Below are positions 33,880 through 43,226 of a stretch of DNA of 64,000 nucleotides, in pieces. The DNA lies in NCBI GenBank assembly GCA_963519305.1, contig CAUQMS010000023.1:15154-79153 (forward strand), in the 5' to 3' direction. Source of the DNA: Ewingella sp963519305. GTDB taxonomy: Bacteria; Pseudomonadota; Gammaproteobacteria; Enterobacterales; Enterobacteriaceae. The notes beneath the pieces are model-generated. The model ran no database searches. It was not told the origin of the DNA and was given only the letters and a program-made list of their open reading frames with translations. Position 1 is the first letter of the stretch; the number at the start of each line of letters is the position of its first letter. The translations under genes and the position numbers were made by a program.

Positions 33880-34908
33880 CTATCGAAGGGATGCAGCGAA
33901 GATCCCTTCGCTCGCCTGCTCCGGCGTCACTACGCCGATATCCAGCACCCATCCGCTAATTAACGCTGCGGGCGTCACGTCAAATGCCGGGTTATACACG
34001 CGGGCATCCAGCGGTGCCCATTGGACGGAACCAAAGCTGCCGGAGACACCGGTGACTTCGCGCGCGTCACGCTGTTCGATAGGAATAGCGGCACCGTTCG
34101 GGCAGTGCGGATCGTGGGTGGTGTGCGGCGCGGCAACGTAAAAAGGCACCCCGTGGAATTTTGCCAACACCGCCAGACTGTAGGTGCCGATTTTATTGGC
34201 GACGTCGCCGTTGGCGGCGATGCGGTCAGCCCCGACCCAGATAGCATCTACTTTTCCCTGCGCCATCAGGCTGGCGGCCATTGAGTCACAAATCAGCTGA
34301 TAAGGAATGCCCAGTTCGCCGAGTTCCCAGGCGGTTAAACGTCCGCCCTGCAACAACGGACGCGTTTCATCAACCCAAACCTGTTCAACTTTTCCTTGCT
34401 GGTGAGCGCGGGAGATAACGCCCAGCGCGGTGCCCACGCCTGCGGTGGCCAGACCGCCGGTATTGCAGTGGGTCAGCAGGCGGCTGCCGGGCTTCACAAG
34501 CTCTGCGCCGTGACCGGCAATGTTGTCGCACAGCGCGCGGTCTTCGTCGACCAGTCGCAGCGCTTCGGCTACCAGAGCCGGCACGAAATCGGCGTGTGAC
34601 AGTGCAGCTTTCATGCGATCCAGATTGTTCATCAAATTGACGGCCGTCGGGCGCGACTCGCGCAGGGTTTCCAGTGCCTGATGCAGCTCGGGATGCGGCA
34701 TTGCGCCTTCGGCCAGCAGCGCCAGCAGCAGGCTGGCAGAAAGGCCAATCAGCGGCGCGCCGCGTACGCGCAGGGTACGGATATGATCAACCAGCGCGGC
34801 CACGTCCGGGCAGAGACGCCAGTCGGATTGTTGGGGAAGGGCCTGCTGGTCGAGGATCCACAGCTGATTTTCGCGGATCCGTAAACTGGTGGTTGTGATA
34901 TTTTTCAT
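33880..34908 (-). CDS. mtnA: Methylthioribose-1-phosphate isomerase
   Basis: Isomerises 5-methylthioribose 1-phosphate to the ribulose form; eIF2B-like fold, 342 residues. Active-site Cys in LLTHCNTGGLATAGVGTALG and Asp in IWVGADRIAANGDVANKIGTY; also VRGAPLIGLSASLLLALLA and VDETRPLLQGGRLTAWEL. It is transcribed away from mtnK across a divergent promoter with MetJ boxes. No gene overlaps; the repeat B element follows its stop. Confidence 0.95.
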   Translation of the reverse strand: MKNITTTSLRIRENQLWILDQQALPQQSDWRLCPDVAALVDHIRTLRVRGAPLIGLSASLLLALLAEGAMPHPELHQALETLRESRPTAVNLMNNLDRMKAALSHADFVPALVAEALRLVDEDRALCDNIAGHGAELVKPGSRLLTHCNTGGLATAGVGTALGVISRAHQQGKVEQVWVDETRPLLQGGRLTAWELGELGIPYQLICDSMAASLMAQGKVDAIWVGADRIAANGDVANKIGTYSLAVLAKFHGVPFYVAAPHTTHDPHCPNGAAIPIEQRDAREVTGVSGSFGSVQWAPLDARVYNPAFDVTPAALISGWVLDIGVVTPEQASEGIFAASLR

Positions 34909-34969
34909 TGTTAGTTAAACCTTTGTTACCCAGTTGCATCTGTTTGCTTATTCTGCCAACATGCTTTAC

Positions 34970-34993
34970 GGATGTATAGACGTCTGGACGTTT
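34970..34993. promoter_or_regulatory. MetJ box array, mtnA/mtnK divergent promoter
   Basis: Three adjacent 8-mers: GGATGTAT (5/8), AGACGTCT (exact met box) and GGACGTTT (6/8). It lies 28 bases before the mtnK start and 61 bases before mtnA. Confidence 0.75.
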
Positions 34994-35021
34994 TATTTGG
35001 AATTGAATTTGAGAGGTCGTG

Positions 35022-36221
35022 ATGTCCCGCTATTACACTTTTACTGCTGCAGATGCCGTTGAGTATGCCCGTCAGTTTGGCGGCATAAGCGACCCGCAAT
35101 CTCTGATTTCCGCTGACGAAATTGGCGACGGCAACCTGAATCTGGTGTTTAAAATCCGCGATACTGCGGGGGTAAGCCGGGTTATCGTCAAGCAGGCACT
35201 GCCGTATGTGCGCTGTGTGGGCGAGTCGTGGCCGCTGACGCTGGACCGGGCACGTATTGAAGCCGAAACGCTGGTGACACACGGGAAGTTTGCCCCGCAG
35301 CATACGGTAAAAGTGTTACATCACGACGCTGAACTGGCGGTGATGGTGCAGGAAGATCTCTCCGATCACGCTATCTGGCGCAGTGAACTTGTGCAGGGCA
35401 AACACTATCCGCAGGCAGCCAGCCAGCTGGGTGAATATCTGGCGCAGACGTTGTTCCATACCTCAGATTTTTATCAGAATGCTCAGTTCAAGAAAGCCGA
35501 AGTGGCGCGCTTTACCAATCCTGAACTTTGCCAGATCACCGAAGATCTGTTTTTCACCGATCCTTATGTTGATCACGAGCGCAATAATTTTGATCCGGTT
35601 CTGCAGCCGCAAGTCGATGCCCTGCGCGCGGATAGACCGCTGCGTCTGGCGGTGGCGTCGCTTAAACATCGCTTCCTCAGTAAAGCCGAAGCGCTGCTGC
35701 ATGGCGACATCCACAGCGGCTCGATATTCGTGGCCGACGGCAAGCTGAAAGCCATCGATGCGGAGTTCGGCTATTACGGCCCGTTGGGTTTTGATCCGGG
35801 GTCGGCGATGGGCAATTTATTACTCAATTATTGTGGTTTGCCGGGGCTGCTGGCGGTGCGCGAAGCCGCAGACGGACGCGAACAGCGTCTGAAGGATCTG
35901 CGCGCGCTGTGGCTCAGTTTTTCCGAACGTTTCCTGCAACTCGCCCGCGACAAAACGCAGGATCCGTCACTGGCCGAAGAGGGTTATGCGGCGCAGTTCC
36001 TGAAAGAGGTGTGGCATGATGCGGTTGGCTACTGCGGCGCGGAGCTGATCCGCCGCACTATCGGGTTGGCACACGTGGCCGATCTCGACGGCATTAAAGA
36101 TGAGGCGATGCGCGCCGATTGCCAGCGTCATGCGTTAAGTCTCGGGCAGAAGCTGATTTTGACTGCACCGCAGATTGACGATATTGAGTCACTGATTGCC
36201 CGTATCCGTCAGTTCAGCTAA
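35022..36221 (+). CDS. mtnK: Methylthioribose kinase
   Basis: ATP-dependent kinase with an aminoglycoside/choline kinase-like fold, 399 residues, phosphorylating 5-methylthioribose. Features: DEIGDGNLNLVFKIRD (nucleotide loop), VIVKQALPYVR (Lys), the catalytic LLHGDIHSGSIFV and the metal-binding AIDAEFGYYGPLGFDPG. The ATG at 35022 has GAGAGG upstream and matches family starts; a GTG directly before it is in frame. A separate Pfs-type nucleosidase makes its substrate elsewhere. Confidence 0.95.
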   Translation: MSRYYTFTAADAVEYARQFGGISDPQSLISADEIGDGNLNLVFKIRDTAGVSRVIVKQALPYVRCVGESWPLTLDRARIEAETLVTHGKFAPQHTVKVLHHDAELAVMVQEDLSDHAIWRSELVQGKHYPQAASQLGEYLAQTLFHTSDFYQNAQFKKAEVARFTNPELCQITEDLFFTDPYVDHERNNFDPVLQPQVDALRADRPLRLAVASLKHRFLSKAEALLHGDIHSGSIFVADGKLKAIDAEFGYYGPLGFDPGSAMGNLLLNYCGLPGLLAVREAADGREQRLKDLRALWLSFSERFLQLARDKTQDPSLAEEGYAAQFLKEVWHDAVGYCGAELIRRTIGLAHVADLDGIKDEAMRADCQRHALSLGQKLILTAPQIDDIESLIARIRQFS

Positions 36222-36326
36222 AACCGTCTGTTTCCTGTATAATGCGCGGCTTCGAGGTGCGAATATTATTTAGGGTGTAAGCCCGGTGGCATTTCCTCGG
36301 TTTACTCCATACAGGAACACAGAATT

Positions 36327-36815
36327 ATGATGCATAACGATGTCTTGCGCAGCGTGCGCCACATGCTGAATTTAAGCGAAGGCAGACTGATTGAGATCCT
36401 TAAAACGACCGGCACGCCCGTCAGTCCGGACGTGATGTCACGCTATCTGAAGAAAGATGATGAAGAAGGCTATATGGAAGTGCCAGACGAAGTGATGGCG
36501 AACTTCCTAAATGGTTTGATCACTTTCAAGCGCGGTAAAGATGACCGTTTCCCGGTGCCGGAAGTTGAAAAGCGCGTAACCAATAACATCATGCTGAAAA
36601 AACTGCGCGTGGCGTTTGAGCTGAAAACCGAAGATATGCTGAGCGTGCTGGCAGCGGCGGACTTCAAAATGTCCGAAGGCGAACTGAGCGCGTTCTTCCG
36701 CAAGGAAGGCCATAAGAACTACCGTCCTTGTGGCGATCAGGTTCTGCGCTATTTCCTTAAGGGCCTGACCGCCCGCGTACGCCCGCAGACACAAACGCCA
36801 ACTAAAAAAAGCTAA
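36327..36815 (+). CDS. yehS: DUF1456 family protein YehS
   Basis: 162-residue cytosolic protein with two DUF1456 repeats: NDVLRSVRHMLNLSEGRLIEIL with LKKDDEEGYMEVPDEVMANFLNGLI, and NNIMLKKLRVAFELKTEDMLSVL with FFRKEGHKNYRPCGDQVLRYFLKGL. It matches E. coli YehS, of unknown function. The repeats resemble small helical RNA/DNA-binding modules, but no activity is known. The ATG ATG start leaves one residue uncertain. Preceded by TATAAT at 36238, a likely own promoter. Confidence 0.9.
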   Translation: MMHNDVLRSVRHMLNLSEGRLIEILKTTGTPVSPDVMSRYLKKDDEEGYMEVPDEVMANFLNGLITFKRGKDDRFPVPEVEKRVTNNIMLKKLRVAFELKTEDMLSVLAAADFKMSEGELSAFFRKEGHKNYRPCGDQVLRYFLKGLTARVRPQTQTPTKKS

Positions 36816-36862
36816 GTGCGCTGATCGTTAAGTAGTCCGGGCTGTGTCATACAGCCCCAAAG

Positions 36863-36897
36863 AAAAGCCTGAGTGTTTACCGCACTCAGGCTTTTTT
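36863..36897. terminator. Bidirectional terminator between yehS and fadE
   Basis: Perfect 11-base stem AAGCCTGAGTG/CACTCAGGCTT with A-rich left and T-rich right flanks. Confidence 0.88.
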
Positions 36898-36920
36898 ACT
36901 TATTGAATTACAGGTAAAAA

Positions 36921-39377
36921 TCAGGCTGCTTCAGTGTGGCGCGGTTTGCTCTCTTTCTTCACTTCCGGCTGTGGCTTTTTTGCTGCCAGTTCATCCGCTT
37001 CAAACTCATCGACGTTAATCGAACGCAGACGGCTCTCTTCGGCGCGGCTCAGGATGCGGGCTTCATCCGCAGTCAGGTGACCGGCATCGAGACCTTTCTG
37101 CGCCAGAATGTCCAGGCGGGTGAAGGAGAGTTTTTTGCCCATCGCATCACTCAGACGTTTATGTACCGGTTCGGCGGCGATGATGTCCGCGAGTGCCGCT
37201 TCCAGCTGCCCGATGGGATTATGTTCACTGGCTTCGAAGAACTGACCACGGCCAATGCGGCTGCGGGTGGCGGATGGCACTTGCAGAATGCGCGCCAACT
37301 GATGGTCCAACTGATCCGACGGTGCCGAATGCGAACGGCCCAGCGGGAAGATCACCAGACGCATCACTCCGGCGACAAAACCGTTCGGGAAGTTGCGCAG
37401 CAGATCGTCGATGGCAATCTCCGCCTGATTCAGACAGTCCTGCACGCCCCAGTGCACCAGCGGTAAATCTTCTTCGTGGCGGCCCTCTTCCTCATAGCGT
37501 TTCAGGGTGGCCGTCGCCAGATACATCTGACTCAGAATATCCCCCAGACGCGCCGAGATACGCTCGCGGCGTTTCAGGCTGCCGCCCAGCACGCCCATCG
37601 AGATATCCGACAGCAGCGCAAGGTTAGCGCTCAGACGGTTGATGTGCTGATAGTAGCGCGCCGTGGCGTCTTTGGCTGGCGTAGTACTGGTGCGGCCACG
37701 GGTCAGGCCAAGCCAGAAGCTGCGTACTTTATTGCTGCCGACGTGGCCGATATGGCCAAACAGCGCACGGTCGAAGTCCTGTAAGTTGTTGCTTTCGGCG
37801 GCGGCCATTTCACGCAGTACATAAGGATGACAGCGGATCGCGCCCTGGCCGAAGATGATCATGCTGCGGGTCAGGATGTTGGCCCCTTCCACGGTGATGG
37901 CAATAGGTGCGCCCTGATAAGCACGGGCCACAAAGTTGCTTTTACCGAGCATAATGCCTTTACCACCGGTGATATCCATGGCGTCCATGACGGAGCGCTG
38001 CCCGCGATGGGTACAATGGTATTTCACAATGGCGGACAGCACGGCCGGTTTCTCACCGAGCATAATGCCGTTAGTGATAAGCGTGGCGGCGGCGTCCATG
38101 ACGTAGGCGTTACCGGCGATACGCGCCAGCGGCTCTTCGATCCCTTCCATTTTACCAATTGGCAGTTTGAACTGACGGCGGATGTAGGCATAAGCGCCGG
38201 TGGCCAGCGCCAGCGATTTCAGGTTACCTGTGGCATTGGATGGCAGGGTGATGCCACGGCCAACCGACAGACATTCAACCAGCATACGCCAGCCCTGGCC
38301 TGCCATTTTCGGGCCGCCGATGATGTAGTCGATTGGTACGAAAATATCGTGACCGCGCGTCGGGCCGTTCTGGAATGGCACGTTCAGCGGGAAGTGGCGA
38401 TGGCCGATTTCCACGCCCTGGGTATCTGTTGGGATCAACGCGCAGGTGATGCCGAGTTCAACGGTTTCACCGAGCAGATGCTCCGGGTCTTTCAGTTTAA
38501 ACGCCAGACCGAGCACGGTGGCGATAGGTGCCAGCGTAATGTAGCGTTTGTTCCAGGTCAGGCGCATACCCAGCACCTCTTTACCTTCCCACTGGCCTTT
38601 GCATACGATGCCAAAATCAGGGATCGCACCGGCATCGGAACCCGCTTCCGGGCTGGTCAGTGCGAAGCAAGGGATTTCCAGGCCCTGCGCCAGTCGCGGC
38701 AGGTAGTGATCTTTTTGCGCATCAGTCCCGTAATGTTGCAGCAGTTCGCCGGGGCCAAGGGAGTTAGGTACGCCGACGGTGATCGCCAGAATGCCTGAGA
38801 TACCGGCCAGTTTCTGCAATACGCGGGCCTGAGCATAAGCGGAGAACTCCAGACCGCCGTACTCTTTTTTGATGATCATCGCGAAGAAGCGATGCTCTTT
38901 CAGGTACGCCCACAGCTCCGGTGGCAGGTCGGCCAGCTCGTGGGTGATTTCAAAATCATTCGCCATGCGGCAGGCTTCTTCCACCGGGCCGTCAATAAAG
39001 GCCTGCTCTTCGTCGGTCAAGCGCTGTTGCGGGTAATCCTGCAACTTTTTCCAGTCCGGCGTACCGCTGAACAGGTCGCCTTCCCACCAGGTAGTCCCGG
39101 CTTCGATGGCCTCTTTTTCCGTGCGTGACATTTCTGGCATCACTTTACGGAAAGCGCGCAGGGCCGGTGCGGAGAAGAGCGCACGGCGCAGCGCAGGAAT
39201 GTTGAACGGCAGTAAAATGATCACCAGCGGTACCAGCAGCCAGAGTGTCCATAAATGAATCGCACCCATGGCAGCGGTGAAGGCCACGACAGTCAGGCTG
39301 CTGAGCGGCAAGTTGACGCGGTGATAAAACAACACACCGATGATAACCAGTAGGGCAACAATGCTAAGAACCATCAT
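36921..39377 (-). CDS. fadE: Acyl-CoA dehydrogenase FadE
   Basis: Flavoprotein that catalyses the first step of fatty acid beta-oxidation, 818 residues (E. coli 814). Two N-terminal hydrophobic segments (VLSIVALLVIIGVLFYHRV and WTLWLLVPLVIILL) anchor it to the inner membrane. The dehydrogenase core has FALTSPEAGSDAGAIPD, RLTWNKRYITLAPIATVLG, and the MDITGGKGIMLG and QGAPIAITVEGANILTR segments; the C terminus ends with RAEESRLRSINVDEFE. AGGAG precedes the ATG ATG start. Controlled by FadR, as shown by the operator upstream. Confidence 0.97.
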   Translation of the reverse strand: MMVLSIVALLVIIGVLFYHRVNLPLSSLTVVAFTAAMGAIHLWTLWLLVPLVIILLPFNIPALRRALFSAPALRAFRKVMPEMSRTEKEAIEAGTTWWEGDLFSGTPDWKKLQDYPQQRLTDEEQAFIDGPVEEACRMANDFEITHELADLPPELWAYLKEHRFFAMIIKKEYGGLEFSAYAQARVLQKLAGISGILAITVGVPNSLGPGELLQHYGTDAQKDHYLPRLAQGLEIPCFALTSPEAGSDAGAIPDFGIVCKGQWEGKEVLGMRLTWNKRYITLAPIATVLGLAFKLKDPEHLLGETVELGITCALIPTDTQGVEIGHRHFPLNVPFQNGPTRGHDIFVPIDYIIGGPKMAGQGWRMLVECLSVGRGITLPSNATGNLKSLALATGAYAYIRRQFKLPIGKMEGIEEPLARIAGNAYVMDAAATLITNGIMLGEKPAVLSAIVKYHCTHRGQRSVMDAMDITGGKGIMLGKSNFVARAYQGAPIAITVEGANILTRSMIIFGQGAIRCHPYVLREMAAAESNNLQDFDRALFGHIGHVGSNKVRSFWLGLTRGRTSTTPAKDATARYYQHINRLSANLALLSDISMGVLGGSLKRRERISARLGDILSQMYLATATLKRYEEEGRHEEDLPLVHWGVQDCLNQAEIAIDDLLRNFPNGFVAGVMRLVIFPLGRSHSAPSDQLDHQLARILQVPSATRSRIGRGQFFEASEHNPIGQLEAALADIIAAEPVHKRLSDAMGKKLSFTRLDILAQKGLDAGHLTADEARILSRAEESRLRSINVDEFEADELAAKKPQPEVKKESKPRHTEAA

Positions 39378-39396
39378 GATAAAGCTCCTGAGTTGT

Positions 39397-39413
39397 AGGA
39401 GGTCTGACCTGTT
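39397..39413 (-). promoter_or_regulatory. FadR operator of fadE
   Basis: AGGAGGTCTGACCTGTT: the core GGTCNGACC is exact and the outer bases agree with the 17-base FadR site. It lies 20 bases before the fadE start, so long-chain acyl-CoA should relieve repression. Confidence 0.75.
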
Positions 39414-39625
39414 AGGTGGATGTATTGGTTTTAGTCCAGGTCCATTTCTTTATCAATGTATTTACATCTTAATTACAACTTGGCTCACAAACCGACAGCA
39501 CGAAGGGTTAAAAACAGAAACTATCAGATTCATTACCGCTTCATGGCTTCTCGCTGTTTCGGCGATCCGTTACACTGCGAGACGGAACATCTTATTGCTG
39601 CAAACGGACATAAAAAGAGGCTGCC

Positions 39626-40204
39626 ATGTACCAGGATATTATCCGTAGTGAACTGAACGAAGCTGCTGACACGTTGAACAAATTCATCAGCGACCCCGTA
39701 AACATTGAATCAATTCAACGCGCTGCCGTACTGCTGGCGGATTCCTTCAAAGCGGGCGGGAAAGTGATTTCCTGCGGCAACGGCGGGTCACACTGCGATG
39801 CCATGCACTTTGCTGAAGAACTGACTGGCCGTTACCGTGAAAATCGCCCTGGCTACCCGGCAATCGCTATTTCTGACGTCAGCCATATCTCCTGCGTAGG
39901 TAACGATTTTGGTTTCGACCATATTTTCTCTCGTTACGTGGAAGCCGTTGGCCAGAAAGGCGACGTGTTGTTTGGTATCTCCACCTCCGGCAACTCTGCT
40001 AACGTCATCAAAGCGATTGAAGCCGCGCGTGCCAAAGGCATGAAAGTCATCACCCTGACCGGCAAAAATGGCGGCAAAATGGATGGCTCAGCTGACGTGG
40101 AAGTTCGTGTACCGCATTTCGGCTTCGCCGACCGCGTGCAGGAAATTCACATTAAAGTGATTCATATTCTGATTCTGTTAATCGAAAAAGAGATGGCAAA
40201 ATAA
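39626..40204 (+). CDS. gmhA: Sedoheptulose-7-phosphate isomerase
   Basis: First enzyme of ADP-heptose synthesis for the lipopolysaccharide inner core, 192 residues. SIS-domain features: ISCGNGGSHCDAMHFAEELTGRYRENRPG, DVSHISCVGNDFGFDHIFSRYVEAVG and FGISTSGNSANVIKAI. The ATG has AGAGG 6 bases upstream. E. coli order fadE-gmhA-yafJ is kept. Confidence 0.97.
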   Translation: MYQDIIRSELNEAADTLNKFISDPVNIESIQRAAVLLADSFKAGGKVISCGNGGSHCDAMHFAEELTGRYRENRPGYPAIAISDVSHISCVGNDFGFDHIFSRYVEAVGQKGDVLFGISTSGNSANVIKAIEAARAKGMKVITLTGKNGGKMDGSADVEVRVPHFGFADRVQEIHIKVIHILILLIEKEMAK

Positions 40205-40344
40205 TCGGTCGCACGTCGGTGATCCGGCGTTGAAATCTGGCCCGGAATGCTCATTTACTTTGTGTAAACTCCGCTTCTTCGCCAGATTCCGCCTTTTCTT
40301 ACCTGAGTGCAGCGAATTATTGTGTTTATTAAAGGAGGCTGGCG

Positions 40345-41112
40345 ATGTGCGAATTGCTCGGGATGAGCGCCAACGTTCCTACTGATATCTGTTTCAGTTT
40401 CAGTGGGTTGGTGCAGCGTGGAGGCGGGACTGGCCCGCATAAAGATGGCTGGGGCATTACCTTCTACGAAGGTAATGGTTGCCGCACCTTTAAGGATCCG
40501 CATCCGAGTTTTAATTCGCCCATCGCCCGCCTGGTTCAGGAATACCCCATCAAATCCTGCGCGGTGATCTCGCATATCCGTCAGGCTAACCGCGGCGAAG
40601 TGTCGCTGGAAAATACCCACCCGTTTACCCGCGAACTGTGGGGCCGCAACTGGACTTACGCCCACAACGGCCAGCTGCGCGGTTACCGACAGCTTGATAC
40701 CGGCACGCTGCGTCCGATTGGACAGACCGACAGCGAATTCGCTTTCTGCTGGCTGCTGCATAAACTGACCGAACGCTATCCGCGCACGCCGGGAAACTGG
40801 CCGGCGGTGTTTCGCTATATTGCGTCTTTGGCGGATGAATTACGCCAGAAGGGTGTGTTTAACATGCTGTTGTCGGACGGGCGGTTTGTGATGGCCTATT
40901 GCTCGACCAATCTATACTGGATCACACGGCGGGCGCCGTTTGGCAAGGCAACGTTGTTGGATCAGGATGTGGAAATTGATTTTCAGCAGCAGACGACACC
41001 TAATGATGTCGTCACGGTGATCGCTACCCAGCCGCTGACGGGTAACGAAACCTGGAACAAGATTGCTCCAGGTGAGTTCGCTTTATTTCACTGTGGTGAA
41101 CGCCAGCTGTGA
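40345..41112 (+). CDS. yafJ: Class II glutamine amidotransferase-like protein YafJ
   Basis: 255-residue Ntn-type glutaminase homologue. After Met removal Cys2 (MCELLGMSANVP) would be the nucleophile; DGWGITFYEG, RQANRGEVSLENTHPF and TYAHNGQLRGY supply the binding residues. A strong AAAGGAGG lies before the ATG. The acceptor substrate is unknown. Its end overlaps the convergent dpaA end by 30 bases. Confidence 0.92.
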   Translation: MCELLGMSANVPTDICFSFSGLVQRGGGTGPHKDGWGITFYEGNGCRTFKDPHPSFNSPIARLVQEYPIKSCAVISHIRQANRGEVSLENTHPFTRELWGRNWTYAHNGQLRGYRQLDTGTLRPIGQTDSEFAFCWLLHKLTERYPRTPGNWPAVFRYIASLADELRQKGVFNMLLSDGRFVMAYCSTNLYWITRRAPFGKATLLDQDVEIDFQQQTTPNDVVTVIATQPLTGNETWNKIAPGEFALFHCGERQL

Positions 41113-41808
41113 TGCCAGCGGATTTACTTTTACCGGTTGCGTCAGCACGTATTTACCGGCGCTGACCACCACGTTCGGCGGCGTATGGTTTTTCTGGAAA
41201 TAGTCGTAGCCGGGTTTCAGCTCGTTCCAGAAACTGATGTATGAAGAGTTTCTGTGCGCAGCCATGTTGGCGTCGGTCATGCGGAACGGATAAATACTGA
41301 TCTGCACATTACGCTGACCAAACTGGAAGGCGGCCTGCACGTAAGTGAAAATCTCATCCATATACTGATCGGTCATCGCGTAACAGCCAATGGATTTACA
41401 GTTGCCGTGGATCATCAGATATTTCCCGGAATACCCTTGTGCAACGTCGTAATCATTCGGGAAGCCGATGTTGATAGCGCGATAGAATTTGCTGTCAGGT
41501 TTTAAGTGATGCATATCCACGCTGTAGAAACCTTCCGGACTTTTGAAATCCCCTTCGCGGCGTTTATTACCCAAACCGCCAGAGAAATCACAAATACCGT
41601 AAGTGCCAATCAGGCGATATTCACCCTGAAGTTCGGCATAAAGTTCAAGCTTACGTTCCTGCTTGAAGATTTGAATATAGACGGGAGAGCCTAAGAGCTT
41701 TTGCTTAAGTGCCTGATCTACCGGGACAGGCTCACTGGCGGCCGCTGTTCCGAGGGTAAATAGAGGTAAACTGAGGAGCATCGCAAGTAACAGCGCGATT
41801 CTGATCAT
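41083..41808 (-). CDS. dpaA: L,D-transpeptidase-family amidase DpaA (YafK)
   Basis: Periplasmic YkuD-fold protein, 241 residues: signal peptide MIRIALLLAMLLSLPLF cleaved near TAAASEP, then the YkuD domain with the catalytic MIHGNCKSIGCYAMTD (His, Ser, Cys). E. coli YafK/DpaA cuts Braun lipoprotein from peptidoglycan, so that role is expected. The 3' ends of dpaA and yafJ overlap by 30 bases. Confidence 0.92.
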   Translation of the reverse strand: MIRIALLLAMLLSLPLFTLGTAAASEPVPVDQALKQKLLGSPVYIQIFKQERKLELYAELQGEYRLIGTYGICDFSGGLGNKRREGDFKSPEGFYSVDMHHLKPDSKFYRAINIGFPNDYDVAQGYSGKYLMIHGNCKSIGCYAMTDQYMDEIFTYVQAAFQFGQRNVQISIYPFRMTDANMAAHRNSSYISFWNELKPGYDYFQKNHTPPNVVVSAGKYVLTQPVKVNPLASQLAFTTVK

Positions 41809-42031
41809 TCTTCTTCCTGCTTAACAAGCTACCCAGCGTATGACACGCGGGTATAGGTCTGATTATTTTGTCTACAGATGCAAAGATCTTTAAGACCGCC
41901 ACTGATATACAATCGGCATATAACATGCATGATTCGCTGCCATATTAATACTGATGGTTTTTTTAGCAATGGGGCTGAGAATAATTTCACTTATAAAGTA
42001 ATAAAAAATGATTCAGGTCGTTTTTTATACA

Positions 42032-42076
42032 GGCAACGCATCGCAATGCGTGCGGTTTCCCGGCGTTGCCGCCGGG
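42032..42076. repeat. Nested inverted repeat after the GDPD-like gene
   Basis: GGCAACG pairs with CGTTGCC 25 bases later; inside are CGCAT/ATGCG and, overlapping, CCCGGC/GCCGGG. A likely 3' structure of the transcript from the minus strand; it has no clear T run. Confidence 0.5.
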
Positions 42077-42088
42077 CTGGAGTCGAGG

Positions 42089-42985
42089 TTAGCGAGGGAT
42101 CTTTTTGAAGTCGGCCGGGGAGTTGACGATAACGCCGTTAGCACCCAGTTTTTTAGCTTGCAGATAATCTGCCTGGTTGTTTATACCAATCAAAATAATG
42201 TGCGCGTCGCCCTGTGAGCGGAAGCAGTCCATGGCTTCTTTATCCCACTCGAGTGTCGCTTTTGAGCGTGCTTCACCCAGCGTATATTTCTCCACCACTT
42301 CCACATCACGCTTCATTTCCAGCGCATACCAGCGGCTTTTCTTCTCCGGTTTTATCTGGCATTCATGAGCCATCGTGATATTGGCGAGTGCGGTGCGGGT
42401 GAGATCCCGGCTTTCAAAACGCGGCAGATTGGTGGGAAGGGCTTCGAGATATTTGGCATCGGTCGAGTAGATGCGGGTTCTTGTCAGGCTGTGCGTCTCT
42501 TGGAGTACTTTTGCCAGCGCCGCTGCCATGGCATCCGGAGCGGCATCCGGGGTTTTTATATCAATATAGAATGTGGTTTTCGCAAACGCGTTCAGCACGC
42601 TTTCCAGTGTCGGAATGCCGATATTTTTACCACGGTACGGATGCGACTCACCGGTGCCAAACGCCCATCCGGCATCCATTTTGGCCAGTTCTGCCGCCGT
42701 GTATTGAGAGACCGGTCCCTGCTGGTTAGTCAGCGTTTTCAGGTCAGACGGGCGGTAAAGTACCGGAACGCCATCTTTTGACAGCTGTACGGTGATCCAG
42801 ATGGCATCGGCACTATTTTGCAGCGCCAGTTTAATGGCGGGAAGGGTGTTTTCCGGTGCGTCAGCAGTGCCGCCACGGTGGGCGATAATTTGCGGAGCAT
42901 GGGCAGCCTGCGAGGCGAAAGCGGCCGGAGACATACAGATGCCGGAAAGTAATGCACCAAGCAGGAGTCGTGATGGCGTTTTCAT
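42089..42985 (-). CDS. Periplasmic glycerophosphodiesterase-family protein with altered active site
   Basis: 298 residues: signal peptide MKTPSRLLLGALLSGICMS cleaved near AFASQ, then a GDPD (TIM-barrel) domain. The first catalytic His is present (IIAHRGGTADAPENTLPA, His36), but the usual metal pair E-x-D reads W63-I-T65 and the second catalytic His-Asp reads R78-P79 (VLYRPSDL). A KDGVPVLY strand and YIDIKTPD remain. It may bind phosphodiester-like ligands or use a different mechanism. No clear ribosome site supports either start; I chose the Met that gives a normal signal peptide. Confidence 0.8.
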   Translation of the reverse strand: MKTPSRLLLGALLSGICMSPAAFASQAAHAPQIIAHRGGTADAPENTLPAIKLALQNSADAIWITVQLSKDGVPVLYRPSDLKTLTNQQGPVSQYTAAELAKMDAGWAFGTGESHPYRGKNIGIPTLESVLNAFAKTTFYIDIKTPDAAPDAMAAALAKVLQETHSLTRTRIYSTDAKYLEALPTNLPRFESRDLTRTALANITMAHECQIKPEKKSRWYALEMKRDVEVVEKYTLGEARSKATLEWDKEAMDCFRSQGDAHIILIGINNQADYLQAKKLGANGVIVNSPADFKKIPR

Positions 42986-43194
42986 TGTGGAGGGTTCCAT
43001 TTTGCGAGAGAGGGCTTGGCGGAAAATATACCGTCTAATTGTTGTATTAATATTAAATTCATCACAAAAACTGTTTATAAATAAGTAATTAATCTTAATT
43101 CTCTATTATTCATTTTCAGGGTGAATGCTTGGTATTTTTAACCGCGTTCAGGCTGATGAATGAAAAATCGCTGACTTGAATTACCTCTTTTTAA

Positions 43195-43210
43195 CTGTAT
43201 ACTTATACAG
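43195..43210 (+). promoter_or_regulatory. LexA box of dinB
   Basis: CTGTATACTTATACAG fits CTG-N10-CAG with the usual TA-rich centre, 17 bases before the dinB ATG. It places dinB in the SOS regulon. Confidence 0.9.
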
Positions 43211-43226
43211 TCATCGAGGGAGGGTT

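Noticed and set aside
36921..39377. Long antisense readings inside fadE (for example 37827-38798 on the plus strand)
   Set aside because: High GC at third positions gives open antisense frames; no ribosome site or family match, and fadE is certain.
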